A stretch of 7,997 nucleotides of DNA from Candidatus Gastranaerophilales bacterium (lineage in GTDB: Bacteria > Cyanobacteriota > Vampirovibrionia > Gastranaerophilales > Gastranaerophilaceae): contig CAAGQE010000100.1 in NCBI GenBank assembly GCA_900772035.1, positions 1-7,997 of the forward strand, given 5' to 3'. This document shows, piece after piece, positions 1 to 6,751 of the stretch. A program made the translations under genes and the position numbers. Each line of letters begins with the position of its first letter. Position 1 is the first letter of the stretch. The notes under the pieces were generated by a model. The model was not told the DNA's origin, did no database searches, and worked only from the letters and a program-made list of their open reading frames with translations.

Positions 1-2621
1 TGTACAGACCGTTCGACGTAAAACGTTTCAAAGAAGCACTTCCCGCATCAGTTAAACGTGTTGCTGTTCTTGACAGAACAAAAGAACCGGGTTCAATCGG
101 CGAACCTTTGTACTTGGATGTTGTTGCAGCGCTCGCTGGCAAAGACATCAGAATTATCGGCGGCCGTTACGGTTTGTCTTCAAAAGAATTTACACCTTCA
201 ATGGTTTACGCTATTTACAAACACAGCGAAAACAACGGCTTCCACGGCTTCACGGTAGGTATCGAAGATGACGTTACAAACAAATCATTGAAAATTGAAG
301 AACACATCGTTACAGAACCTGAAGGAACTACAAACTGTATGTTCTGGGGCTTAGGCTCAGACGGTACTGTTGGTGCTAACAAAAACTCAATTAAGATTAT
401 CGGTCAATATACAAACAAAGATGCTCAAGCATACTTTGCTTATGACTCAAAGAAATCTTTCGGTGTAACTGTTTCTCACTTGAGATTCGGTGACAAACAA
501 ATCAAGTCAACATACTTGATTACTGCACCTGACTTTGTATCTTGCTCAACACACGCTTATATCGGCAGATATGACTTGTTGAAAGGTATTAAAGAAAACG
601 GTACATTCTTGTTGAACTCACCTTACTCAAAAGATGAAGCATTTGCTCACTTAACAAGAGATATGCAAGAAACTATTATCAACAAGAAGATTAAGTTCTA
701 TAACATTGATGCTGAAAAATTGATTAAGTCACAACCCGGCTTGCGCGGTAAAGGTGCAAACACAGTTATGATGGTTGCATACTTCAAAGTTTCAGGCATC
801 ATTCCGTTTGAACAAGCACTTGAAGGTATGAAAGAAATGACTAAGAAAACCTTCAAGAAAAAAGGTGATGATGTTGTAAATATGAACATCGCATTGATTG
901 ACGCAGCAGTTGACGCTTGTGAAGAAGTTACTGTTCCTGCATCATTAGACGGCGTTGCTCACGCAGACGTTGTTAAATTAATCTCTGACGATGCATCAGA
1001 CTTCGCTAAGAAGATTATTGAACCTTCAATGAGACAAAAAGGTGACGATATCCCTGTTTCAGCAATGTCGGTTGACGGTGTAATCCCGACAGGTACTGCT
1101 TGCCTCGAAAAACGCGGTATCGCTCCGAGAGTTCCTCATTGGAACGCTGAGTTCTGTTTACAATGCGGTATCTGCGCATCAGCATGTCCGCACGCAGCAA
1201 TCAGAACTAAATTGGTTGAAGCTGAAAACTTGAAAGATGCTCCTGCATCATTCAACACAGTTGATGCTAAACCGAATGCAAACGGCGAAAAATTCAAAGT
1301 TCAAGTTTACTGCAAAGATTGTACGGGTTGCGGTGTATGTTTAGACCAATGTCCTGCAATGAAAATCCCCGGCAAAGAAGCTCTCGGATGGTCTTCAATT
1401 GAAGTTGAAGAAGCAGCAGGCGAATGCGAAAACGAAAAATTCTTCGACGAATTGCCTGATAACGTAATGGGCAAAAACACAACTAAGACAATCAAAGGTG
1501 CAATGCTCAGAAAACCGTTGTTTGAATTCTCAGGCGCTTGCGCAGGTTGCGGTGAAACTCCTTACGTTAAATTGGTTTCACAATTGTTTGGTGACAAAGC
1601 AATCGTTGCTAACGCAACAGGTTGTTCTTCAATTTACTCAGGTACATTCCCGACAATTCCTTACACAAAAACTAAGGAAGGAAGAGGTACTGCTTGGGCT
1701 AACTCATTGTTTGAAGACAACGCAGAATTCGGTTTCGGTATGAGATTAGCAGTTGACGCTAACAGAGCAACTTTGAAATCATACGTTGAAAAAGTTGTTG
1801 CAAGCGAAGAAGCACCTCAAGATTTGAAAGATGCTTTGAACGCAGCAATGGCTCACTTTGATAATTCAAAAACTGATGAAGCAGTTAAGGCTCAAGAAGA
1901 TGCAAAAGCAGTTATTGCAAAATATGCAGATTGCGGATGCCCTGATTTGGCAAAAATCAGAGAACTTCAAGACTACTTCACAGATAAATCAGTTTGGATT
2001 ATCGGTGGTGACGGTTGGGCAAACGATATCGGATACGGCGGTATTGACCACGTTCTTGCACAAAACAAAAACGTAAATATCCTCGTTCTTGATACAGAAG
2101 TTTACTCGAACACAGGCGGACAAGCATCTAAGTCAACTCCGACTGCAGCAGTTGCTAAGTTCGCAACAGGTGGTAAACCGACTTACAAGAAAAACATGGG
2201 CTTGATGAGCATGTCATACGGTTATGTTTACGTTGCATCAGTTGCATTGGGTGCTGACAGAAACCAAACATTGAAAGCATTCCAAGAAGCTGAAGCATAC
2301 AACGGACCGTCAATCATCTTCGCTTATGCTCCTTGTATCGCACACGGTATCGATATGAGCAAAACTCAAACCGAACAAAAACGTGCTGTTGAAGCAGGTT
2401 ACTTCCCGCTTTACAGATACAACCCCGAAAACGAACAACCTTTCACTTGGGATGCTAAAGATCCGAAAGGAAGCTACCAAGACTTCATCAGAAGTGAAGG
2501 TCGTTACAAATCACTCGTTAAGACTAACCCTGAAGACGCTGAAGCGCTTTACAACCAATCTGAAGCAGATGCTGCCAAGAGAATGGCTGTTTACAAATCA
2601 GTTGGTGAATTGTTGAAATAG
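1..2621 (+). CDS. nifJ: Pyruvate:ferredoxin (flavodoxin) oxidoreductase, 5'-truncated by the window edge
   Basis: Single-chain PFOR, a cytoplasmic enzyme that converts pyruvate and CoA to acetyl-CoA and CO2 while reducing ferredoxin or flavodoxin; the central step of anaerobic pyruvate fermentation. The frame is open from the first complete codon (nt 3, residue 1 here) and gives 872 residues. By comparison with the Desulfovibrio africanus enzyme about 300 N-terminal residues are missing, so the TTG at 108 is not the start. Visible parts: the end of domain II with DRTKEPGS (about 24-31); the gamma-type domain; the EKR motif (369-371); a 2[4Fe-4S] ferredoxin domain with C385/C388/C391/C395 and C440/C443/C446/C450; and the TPP domain with C513, C516, C541 and C778, which match the four ligands of the TPP-proximal cluster. 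The TPP-binding motif runs from GDG (669-671) to N703-T704. All catalytic cluster ligands in the visible part are present. A terminator follows directly. Codon use (TTC, AAC, TAC, TTG) suggests high expression. Confidence 0.98.
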   Translation, partial: YRPFDVKRFKEALPASVKRVAVLDRTKEPGSIGEPLYLDVVAALAGKDIRIIGGRYGLSSKEFTPSMVYAIYKHSENNGFHGFTVGIEDDVTNKSLKIEEHIVTEPEGTTNCMFWGLGSDGTVGANKNSIKIIGQYTNKDAQAYFAYDSKKSFGVTVSHLRFGDKQIKSTYLITAPDFVSCSTHAYIGRYDLLKGIKENGTFLLNSPYSKDEAFAHLTRDMQETIINKKIKFYNIDAEKLIKSQPGLRGKGANTVMMVAYFKVSGIIPFEQALEGMKEMTKKTFKKKGDDVVNMNIALIDAAVDACEEVTVPASLDGVAHADVVKLISDDASDFAKKIIEPSMRQKGDDIPVSAMSVDGVIPTGTACLEKRGIAPRVPHWNAEFCLQCGICASACPHAAIRTKLVEAENLKDAPASFNTVDAKPNANGEKFKVQVYCKDCTGCGVCLDQCPAMKIPGKEALGWSSIEVEEAAGECENEKFFDELPDNVMGKNTTKTIKGAMLRKPLFEFSGACAGCGETPYVKLVSQLFGDKAIVANATGCSSIYSGTFPTIPYTKTKEGRGTAWANSLFEDNAEFGFGMRLAVDANRATLKSYVEKVVASEEAPQDLKDALNAAMAHFDNSKTDEAVKAQEDAKAVIAKYADCGCPDLAKIRELQDYFTDKSVWIIGGDGWANDIGYGGIDHVLAQNKNVNILVLDTEVYSNTGGQASKSTPTAAVAKFATGGKPTYKKNMGLMSMSYGYVYVASVALGADRNQTLKAFQEAEAYNGPSIIFAYAPCIAHGIDMSKTQTEQKRAVEAGYFPLYRYNPENEQPFTWDAKDPKGSYQDFIRSEGRYKSLVKTNPEDAEALYNQSEADAAKRMAVYKSVGELLK

Positions 2622-2645
2622 TCAACGACAGATTGCATAAAACGG

Positions 2646-2674
2646 AAAGCGGACATCAAAAGTGTCCGCTTTTT
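2646..2674 (+). terminator. Intrinsic terminator after the PFOR gene
   Basis: A perfect 10-bp stem (2646-2655 with 2663-2672, core GCGGACA/TGTCCGC) has a 7-nt loop and runs into TTTTT. It lies 25 nt after the PFOR stop. On the opposite strand the stem is followed by CCGTTTT rather than a T tract, so it is at best a weak terminator for the convergent methyltransferase gene. Confidence 0.93.
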
Positions 2675-2694
2675 ATTTGCAAATTTTTTGATTT

Positions 2695-3513
2695 TTATTT
2701 TTCTGTCGCATACAAAACAACATTTATAAAGTCAGAACTGTACGGTTGATGGTAGCCTAAGTAAAATTTATAATCGGGATTTAGCTTCTTTATATATAAT
2801 ATTATATTATATATGTCTGTTTTGTTATGGTATGCAGAAATTGCCATATTCGGCTTGTTCTTTAAAATTGTTTCTTTTGCGCCTTTCAATGCCTGAATTT
2901 CGGCGCCTTCTATATCAAGTTTTATAAAATTTACCTTATTTATGCCATTTTTATGCAAAAAATCATCAAGTTTTACAAGTTGAACTTTAATTACACCTGT
3001 GCTGTTTTCTTTGTTTGTTAATGATGAAGCCAAATTCTCTTTCAAATAAAAAGTTTTGGTGCAGTTTTTATCCCAAAGTCCGACAGGGTATACCGTTATA
3101 TTTTTAAATTTACTGTTTTTTATGTCGTGATTGATTTTATCAATTACTGTTGTGTTCGGCTCAAAACCTATGACTTTGCCACTTTCTCCAACGTAAATAC
3201 CAAAATCAAAAGTAAACAGTAAATCTTCCGAAACACCACCGTCAATCAATATGTTATCAGTAACAATCGGGATGTTCGGATGGAGATATTCCGAATAATT
3301 GCTGATATATTTTTCTTCTATCGGTTGTTTTGTGTCGTAAAATTTTATTACCTTGTCAAAAATCTCTTTAGACTTTTCGTCACAAAGCAGATTTCTTGCT
3401 TTTGATATTTTGAGAGAATGCTTTTTTGAAAAAGTTTGATTGTTGTAATAAACAAGCGCAGATGCACTCAAAACAAAAAGTATTGCGATAACCGATAAAA
3501 ATTTTTTCTTCAT
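2695..3513 (-). CDS. FkbM-type SAM-dependent methyltransferase with N-terminal membrane/export segment
   Basis: 272 residues. The C-terminal two thirds match the FkbM methyltransferase fold: SAM-binding motif I as IDGG (90-93), an acidic second-strand motif GFEPN (116-120), VKLDDFL-like segment at 180-186, and the hallmark FIKLDIEGAE (196-205), then AISAYHN (224-230) and YLGYHQP (251-257). FkbM enzymes usually O-methylate sugars or other small-molecule hydroxyls; the substrate here is not visible. Residues 1-22 are three lysines followed by a hydrophobic stretch ending SASAL, which could be a membrane anchor or a signal peptide. A cluster of basic residues follows (30-40), so the topology is ambiguous. 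Residues 40-90 are not recognised. The ATG at 3511-3513 is chosen because the hydrophobic segment starts there; no Shine-Dalgarno sequence precedes it. The gene is convergent with PFOR and sits downstream of the tRNA terminator on the same strand. Codons are AT-ending, unlike those of PFOR. Confidence 0.9.
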   Translation of the reverse strand: MKKKFLSVIAILFVLSASALVYYNNQTFSKKHSLKISKARNLLCDEKSKEIFDKVIKFYDTKQPIEEKYISNYSEYLHPNIPIVTDNILIDGGVSEDLLFTFDFGIYVGESGKVIGFEPNTTVIDKINHDIKNSKFKNITVYPVGLWDKNCTKTFYLKENLASSLTNKENSTGVIKVQLVKLDDFLHKNGINKVNFIKLDIEGAEIQALKGAKETILKNKPNMAISAYHNKTDIYNIILYIKKLNPDYKFYLGYHQPYSSDFINVVLYATEK

Positions 3514-3519
3514 AAATTT

Positions 3520-3548
3520 ATAGTAGATGATTTTTTAAGTTTTGGCAA
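3520..3548 (-). promoter_or_regulatory. Candidate sigma-70-type promoter for the FkbM gene, giving a leaderless mRNA
   Basis: Read on the minus strand: TTGCCA (3543-3548), 17 nt, TACTAT (3520-3525). The predicted start of transcription falls at or within a base or two of the ATG at 3513. The tRNA terminator ends at 3556, so a dedicated promoter must fit in about 40 bp, and this is the best pair in it. The AT-rich background makes chance matches likely. Confidence 0.3.
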
Positions 3549-3555
3549 AGTTTCC

Positions 3556-3586
3556 ATAAAAAAAGAACTCCGTTAAGAGTTCTTTT
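3556..3586 (-). terminator. Intrinsic terminator after tRNA-Arg
   Basis: A perfect 10-bp stem (3561-3570 with 3577-3586, core AGAACTC/GAGTTCT) has a 6-nt loop. On the minus strand it reads into a run of T. It begins 4 nt beyond the tRNA 3' end. Confidence 0.88.
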
Positions 3587-3590
3587 AAAA

Positions 3591-3664
<74 letters not shown>

Positions 3665-3685
3665 ATATAAGTTTTTACATTTATT

Positions 3686-3713
3686 ATTTTATTCGGTAAA
3701 TACTAATTTTCAA
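3686..3713 (-). promoter_or_regulatory. Candidate sigma-70-type promoter of tRNA-Arg
   Basis: On the minus strand TTGAAA (3708-3713) is followed after 16 nt by TAAAAT (3686-3691). Transcription would start near 3679, leaving about a 15-nt leader to be removed by RNase P before the tRNA 5' end at 3664. Confidence 0.5.
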
Positions 3714-3746
3714 GCCTTTTTTGTCATTATTTACGATAATTTTTGC

Positions 3747-3770
3747 AAAAAAAAAGCTGCTATTTGCAGC
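3747..3770 (-). terminator. Minus-strand intrinsic terminator with no protein gene upstream of it
   Basis: GCTGC (3766-3770 read in reverse) pairs with GCAGC (3756-3760) around a 5-nt loop and is followed on the minus strand by nine T. It is unidirectional: no T tract follows on the plus strand. No open reading frame worth calling lies upstream on the minus strand before the divergent glycosyltransferase gene, so it most likely ends a non-coding RNA or antisense transcript. Confidence 0.7.
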
Positions 3771-3835
3771 AATACTTAATAATCTTGGGAGGAGATTTTG
3801 GGATTTGTTATAGAGGCATGTTATGATACATGTTT
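3747..3835 (-). ncRNA. Candidate small RNA with a CCUCCC hairpin loop
   Basis: Read on the minus strand, three structures follow one another: a 5-bp hairpin (3817-3821 with 3828-3832), a perfect 5-bp hairpin AAUCU/AGAUU (3781-3785 with 3793-3797) that displays CCUCCCA in its loop, and the U9 terminator at 3747-3770. C-rich loops of this kind are known in regulatory RNAs that pair with Shine-Dalgarno sequences (for example several Staphylococcus aureus sRNAs). The 5' end is not defined: the upstream sequence is too AT-rich to pick a promoter with confidence. The short stems could also arise by chance. The longest reading frames on this strand here are only a few codons. Seen: stems and loop. 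Inferred: that it is transcribed and regulatory. Confidence 0.35.
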
Positions 3836-3884
3836 CGTTTTGTGTAGTCTTTTTTTTTAAATCTTAATAATTATTTACAATATC

Positions 3885-3942
3885 TTGATTAGCATGAAAA
3901 TTTGATTTATGGATTTTTTCGCATGTTTCGTCTAAAATCAAG
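3885..3942 (+). promoter_or_regulatory. Upstream region of the glycosyltransferase gene: weak promoter match and inverted repeat
   Basis: TTGATT (3885-3890), 17 nt, TATGGA (3908-3913) is a poor but correctly spaced sigma-70 pair. A 7-bp inverted repeat CTTGATT (3884-3890) / AATCAAG (3936-3942) brackets it and could be an operator or a leader stem. Both are weak evidence in AT-rich DNA. The rest of 3714-3963 shows only the candidate small RNA and its terminator. Confidence 0.22.
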
Positions 3943-3963
3943 TTATCTTATTGGAGCTTTAAT

Positions 3964-5568
3964 ATGTTATTTGATGACTTTATTATAAATATACTTTTAG
4001 TTTTATATATATATTTGCTTATATTTATTGCATATTACGCATTCAATGTGTTCAAAAGCACAAAGCGTAATCAAATCGGATTGGAGCAAAAGTATATTGC
4101 ACGAGATTTGCCGGGTAATTTAATTACCATCATTTATGCCAAAACGGGCGACAAAGGTGTTGTTGAACTTGTCAGAATGCTTAAAGAGCAAAAATATCCT
4201 AAAGAAAATTATCAAATTCACGTATTGTTTGATAATTCAAAAGATGATTATTCGGATATTATTGAACAAGCGGGCGGTGTAAAGGTTTGGCGTATAAACA
4301 ATGGCTCTGAAATGGGCAAGGATAACGCACTTCCGTGGCTTTTAGAAAGATTGATTTCTTTCAGAAACGTAAATGCGTTTGTTTTTCTTGATGCAAACCG
4401 CAAAATTAACCCTGATTTTTTGAGAAATATCAATACAGCGTTATTTTCAAGTGATGTTGTCGTTCCTGCAATTGAGTATGTAACCTCCGCAGGTGATGTC
4501 ATTGCTGCGATTAAAAATTGCGCTAAAAAATACGAAAACAGAATTTATAATACGGCAAGAGCCGTACAAGGCTTAATGAGTCCGATAAGTTCAGGCGCAG
4601 TTGCTATTAAGCAGGAAGTTTTGGAAAAATTGCAATGCGTTGATTTTAAAGATAAAGAAACAGAGTATAAATATTCTATATTTTTGGCAAGCCATGGACA
4701 TGTTCCGATTTTTGCACCTGATGTAAAAACAAGAATTCCTTACGAATTGGACAAGAAATTGTCGTTGAAACAAAAAGCGTCTGTAATTCAGTTTGCTTTG
4801 ACAAAAATGTTCAGCGGTTCAAAAATCTTTTTGGAATTTATTCTTTCGTTTTTCAAGCCGAAAGCGCTTACAATATTGTTGCTTTACACAATATTTTTCG
4901 TTTTCCTCTACAATTTTGAAGTTAAAAACGTTGTATTTGAAAACGTCGCTTTTGTTGCAGGGGCAGCAGGTGTAACTTTGTTGGTGTTCTTAATTTCTTT
5001 GGCAGTTGCAAAAGATGAAAGAATTAATCCGTTATTTTTATGCTTTACACCTTTGTATGATTTGCTTGAATTTATTTTCAGACCGAAAGGAAAATTGGAT
5101 GATATTGACTCGCCGGATTTGTTCGCGGTTCCCGTTGGCGCAGGTATACCTGTTATTGTTACGGATAGCGAAAGTGTTTTGAAATGTTCTATTGAAATGA
5201 AAAACACGGGTGACGGTTTCCAAGCGGTATTCAGATACAAGGGAAGAACTTTGGTCTCTGAAATCGTAAATTCTCCAAAGGCAGCATTGGATGAGTTGAT
5301 TAACAAACTCGGCAAAAACGGATTAAAAATACACATTTGTGCAGGATGTTCTCACTTTGGCTTTAAACCTAATTCCCCTGCCGAAACGCAAAAAGGTTTA
5401 TGTTCCCAAAAGGATAAAATGACAGGTGATATTCAACCCGAAACATCACTTTTGGACACTTGCAAATATTTCCAAGCAATGTCGGATTTGAATAATGTTG
5501 TTGAGTTCAAAAAAAATGAAAAAAATGACGAACAAAAATCTGACGAAAATAATGAAGAACATGAATAA
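3964..5568 (+). CDS. Membrane-bound glycosyltransferase, family 2-like, with Cys-containing C-terminal tail
   Basis: 534 residues. An N-terminal membrane helix (about 7-30) precedes a GT-A fold domain: first strand ITIIYA (54-59), a strand HVLFDNS near residues 87-93, MGKDNAL (117-123) in the place of the usual GKGxAL, FLDAN (141-145) as the DxD-type motif, SGAVAIKQEVL in the acceptor-loop region, then a distant ETEYKY...PDVKTRIPYE segment matching the ExE/...P region of these enzymes. Two membrane helices follow (about 301-318 and 329-350), then a hydrophobic segment (355-376). The soluble tail has C459-x2-C462-x17-C480-x19-C500 and ends in a Lys/Glu/Asp/Asn-rich stretch (from about 508). 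Family members transfer sugars from nucleotide donors to lipid or polysaccharide acceptors at the cytoplasmic membrane. The second Asp of DxD is Asn here, and no QxxRW motif follows (QKASV stands where one might expect it), so activity or donor use may differ. TTGGAG lies 7 nt before the ATG. The gene is monocistronic with its own terminator; codons are AT-ending. Confidence 0.9.
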   Translation: MLFDDFIINILLVLYIYLLIFIAYYAFNVFKSTKRNQIGLEQKYIARDLPGNLITIIYAKTGDKGVVELVRMLKEQKYPKENYQIHVLFDNSKDDYSDIIEQAGGVKVWRINNGSEMGKDNALPWLLERLISFRNVNAFVFLDANRKINPDFLRNINTALFSSDVVVPAIEYVTSAGDVIAAIKNCAKKYENRIYNTARAVQGLMSPISSGAVAIKQEVLEKLQCVDFKDKETEYKYSIFLASHGHVPIFAPDVKTRIPYELDKKLSLKQKASVIQFALTKMFSGSKIFLEFILSFFKPKALTILLLYTIFFVFLYNFEVKNVVFENVAFVAGAAGVTLLVFLISLAVAKDERINPLFLCFTPLYDLLEFIFRPKGKLDDIDSPDLFAVPVGAGIPVIVTDSESVLKCSIEMKNTGDGFQAVFRYKGRTLVSEIVNSPKAALDELINKLGKNGLKIHICAGCSHFGFKPNSPAETQKGLCSQKDKMTGDIQPETSLLDTCKYFQAMSDLNNVVEFKKNEKNDEQKSDENNEEHE

Positions 5569-5591
5569 TTAATATAATATGTTTTATATTG

Positions 5592-5625
5592 AAAAATCTC
5601 TCGGACTCACGAGAGATTTTTTTTT
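5592..5625 (+). terminator. Intrinsic terminator after the glycosyltransferase gene
   Basis: A 12-bp stem (5592-5603 with 5610-5621, core ATCTCTCG/CGAGAGAT), 6-nt loop and nine T. It starts 24 nt after the stop codon. It isolates the upstream gene from the tandem paralogues. Confidence 0.95.
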
Positions 5626-5714
5626 GTTTAAAAAAGTTCATGAAGTTATATGAATTTTCGATTTTAATTGTAAATTTTTTCGGCATGTTTTTCATGTCAA
5701 AAGCCTACTCTCAT

Positions 5715-5741
5715 CATGATTTTCATGATTGTAACATGATT
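5715..5741 (+). repeat. Three short direct repeats CATGATT in the intergenic region
   Basis: CATGATT occurs at 5715, 5724 and 5735, at 9- and 11-nt spacing (about one helical turn), between the glycosyltransferase terminator and the first sigma-28-like promoter. Related CATG-containing words occur nearby at 5638-5645 (TTCATGAA) and around 5683-5697. They may be a regulator-binding site; they are not repeated upstream of the second paralogue. Apart from this, the terminator, and the conserved block from 5785, I see nothing in 5569-5871. Confidence 0.4.
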
Positions 5742-5784
5742 ATTTCTTGCTATTGCTGGGTTTGAGGCTGTTAGTATTACAAAA

Positions 5785-6147
5785 TGTAACAACATTAAAG
5801 CCGAAAACTAAAGTTTTCACATGGTTTTGCCGATATAAAGAGTATAAGGTAAGTGATAAAGGAAAAGAATTATGGGCTTAGCATCATCACAAGCTAGAAT
5901 GTTACTTTTGACAGCAAGAAAGAGCGATTTGGAATACAGAGCACAATGTATTTCACAAAGAAAAATCAACCTTGCAATGCAAACTGAGCAATTGGCTAAT
6001 GATTATTCAAACTCAATGGCAAATATGACAATGAAGTTGAACTATGCAACCGTTAACGGTCAAGCTCAATACGAAAAACTTTCTTATGCCGGTATCACAG
6101 CAGAAAATGCTAACTACGTTGGTGACTACTTAGTAAAAACTGCATCA
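5785..6147 (+). repeat. Duplicated block, copy 1: promoter, leader and N-terminal coding part
   Basis: Corresponds to 6752-7113. It begins with an identical TGTAACAACAT (5785-5795 / 6752-6762), includes an identical GCCGAAAA (5800-5807 / 6767-6774), the sigma-28-like promoter, a leader containing GGTAAGTGATAAAGGAAAA in both copies, and the first 92 codons. The two leaders differ by one base in total length. The coding part aligns without gaps, with about five residue changes and mostly third-position differences. Confidence 0.95.
5809..5836 (+). promoter_or_regulatory. Sigma-28 (FliA/SigD)-like promoter of the first tandem paralogue
   Basis: TAAAGTTT (5809-5816), 12 nt, GCCGATAT (5829-5836). 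The first box equals the enterobacterial FliA -35 consensus. The second equals the Bacillus SigD -10 form and differs from the FliA form (GCCGATAA) at one base. The spacer is one base longer than the FliA optimum of 11. Transcription would start near 5843 and leave a leader of about 29 nt with AAAGGAA 7 nt before the ATG. The element is conserved at the same place before the second paralogue. Confidence 0.85.
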
Positions 6148-6660
6148 GGCAAATATGCTTGCACAGATACAAACGATGCATTGAAAGTTTGCGCTAAGTT
6201 AGCAAAAGCATCAGGTCAAGATGTAGACTTGTCATCAATGACAGCATCAGACAAACAAACATTGCTCAATTCATACAAAGATAAATTGACAGTTATTTCA
6301 CAAATGAACAATGCTGATTACTTCCAAGATGCATTGAGAAACGGTGGTTTGTTCTTACAAAAGAATGAACAAACAACAGGTACTGATGAAAACGGTGACA
6401 CAATCAACATTACAACAGGTTATAAAACAATTGCTTGGAGTTCATGCGGTGTAATCGCAGATACATACAAAACTGAAGACGATGCACAAGCACAAGCAGA
6501 TTACGAATCAAGAACAACAGTTCTTGCAAACCAAGACAAATTGCTTGATTTGGAATTAAACAAAATCGAAACTCAACACAAAGCAATCGAAACTGAATAC
6601 GACTCAGTTAAGAAAGTAATCCAAAAGAACATTGAAGTATCTTACAAAATCTTCGCATAG
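5872..6660 (+). CDS. Tandem paralogue 1: proline-free protein of unrecognised family, sigma-28-like promoter
   Basis: 262 residues; I cannot assign a function. The N-terminal part (1-92) is predicted largely helical, starting MGLASSQARMLLLTARKS. The centre (93-200) begins GKYACTDTNDALKV and contains DLSSMT, NNADYFQDALRNGG (146-159) and TTGYKT. The C-terminal part is strongly helical and probably coiled coil (about 218-262: LLDLELNKIETQHKAI..., ending in YKIFA). There is no signal peptide or membrane segment. There is no proline anywhere and only one Trp; Cys are at 26, 97, 107 and 192. Proline-poor proteins with helical ends and a variable middle are typical of flagellar axial proteins such as flagellin, but the known flagellin or hook sequence motifs are not visible. 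The start is fixed by identity with paralogue 2 and by AAAGGAA 7 nt upstream. The gene is monocistronic: own promoter, own terminator. Codon use resembles PFOR, suggesting strong expression. Likely role, by inference only: a late flagellar-regulon product, perhaps secreted or structural. Confidence 0.93.
   Translation: MGLASSQARMLLLTARKSDLEYRAQCISQRKINLAMQTEQLANDYSNSMANMTMKLNYATVNGQAQYEKLSYAGITAENANYVGDYLVKTASGKYACTDTNDALKVCAKLAKASGQDVDLSSMTASDKQTLLNSYKDKLTVISQMNNADYFQDALRNGGLFLQKNEQTTGTDENGDTINITTGYKTIAWSSCGVIADTYKTEDDAQAQADYESRTTVLANQDKLLDLELNKIETQHKAIETEYDSVKKVIQKNIEVSYKIFA
6307..6581 (+). repeat. Duplicated C-terminal coding block, copy in paralogue 1
   Basis: Aligns gap-free over 275 bp with 7723-7997 at the window edge. 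Differences are mostly silent, and long exact stretches occur, for example around the ADYESRTTVLANQDK coding part. This indicates recent duplication, gene conversion or strong constraint on the C-terminal part. Confidence 0.95.
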
Positions 6661-6716
6661 TTTGAGTTGAGATAGAGAAATTTTCTAAACACATTCACAC
6701 ACTTACCACAATTTTG

Positions 6717-6745
6717 AGGCGGCTTATTAAAGTCGCCTTTTTTTT
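6717..6745 (+). terminator. Intrinsic terminator between the two paralogues
   Basis: A 9-bp stem with one G-U pair (AGGCGGCTT 6717-6725 with AAGTCGCCT 6730-6738), 4-nt loop, followed by eight T including the last stem base. The second paralogue therefore needs its own promoter, which is found 31 bp downstream. The stretch 6661-6716 shows nothing else. Confidence 0.93.
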
Positions 6746-6751
6746 AAGTTT

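Noticed and set aside
108..110. TTG as start codon of the PFOR gene
   Set aside because: The frame is open to the window edge, and the upstream residues (YRPF..., DRTKEPGS) are conserved PFOR sequence, so the gene is truncated by the window.
3798..3860. 20-codon TTG-started plus-strand frame after a strong GGGAGGAG sequence
   Set aside because: The spacing of about 3 nt between the purine-rich sequence and the TTG is too short, the start is not ATG, and GGGAGG is better explained as the complement of the C-rich loop of the candidate minus-strand RNA.
4908..5336. 142-codon open frame on the minus strand inside the glycosyltransferase gene
   Set aside because: It lies wholly antisense to a well-supported coding region, has no ribosome-binding site or recognisable domain, and its composition is that expected of an antisense shadow.
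5507..5695. 62-codon minus-strand frame overlapping the glycosyltransferase 3' end
   Set aside because: It reads through the strong terminator stem and its T tract (poly-Lys on this strand) and ends inside the other gene; low-complexity product with no homology visible.
5872..6660. Calling paralogue 1 a flagellin
   Set aside because: Promoter and architecture are suggestive, but the conserved flagellin N- and C-terminal motifs are not visible, so only a flagellar-regulon association is proposed.
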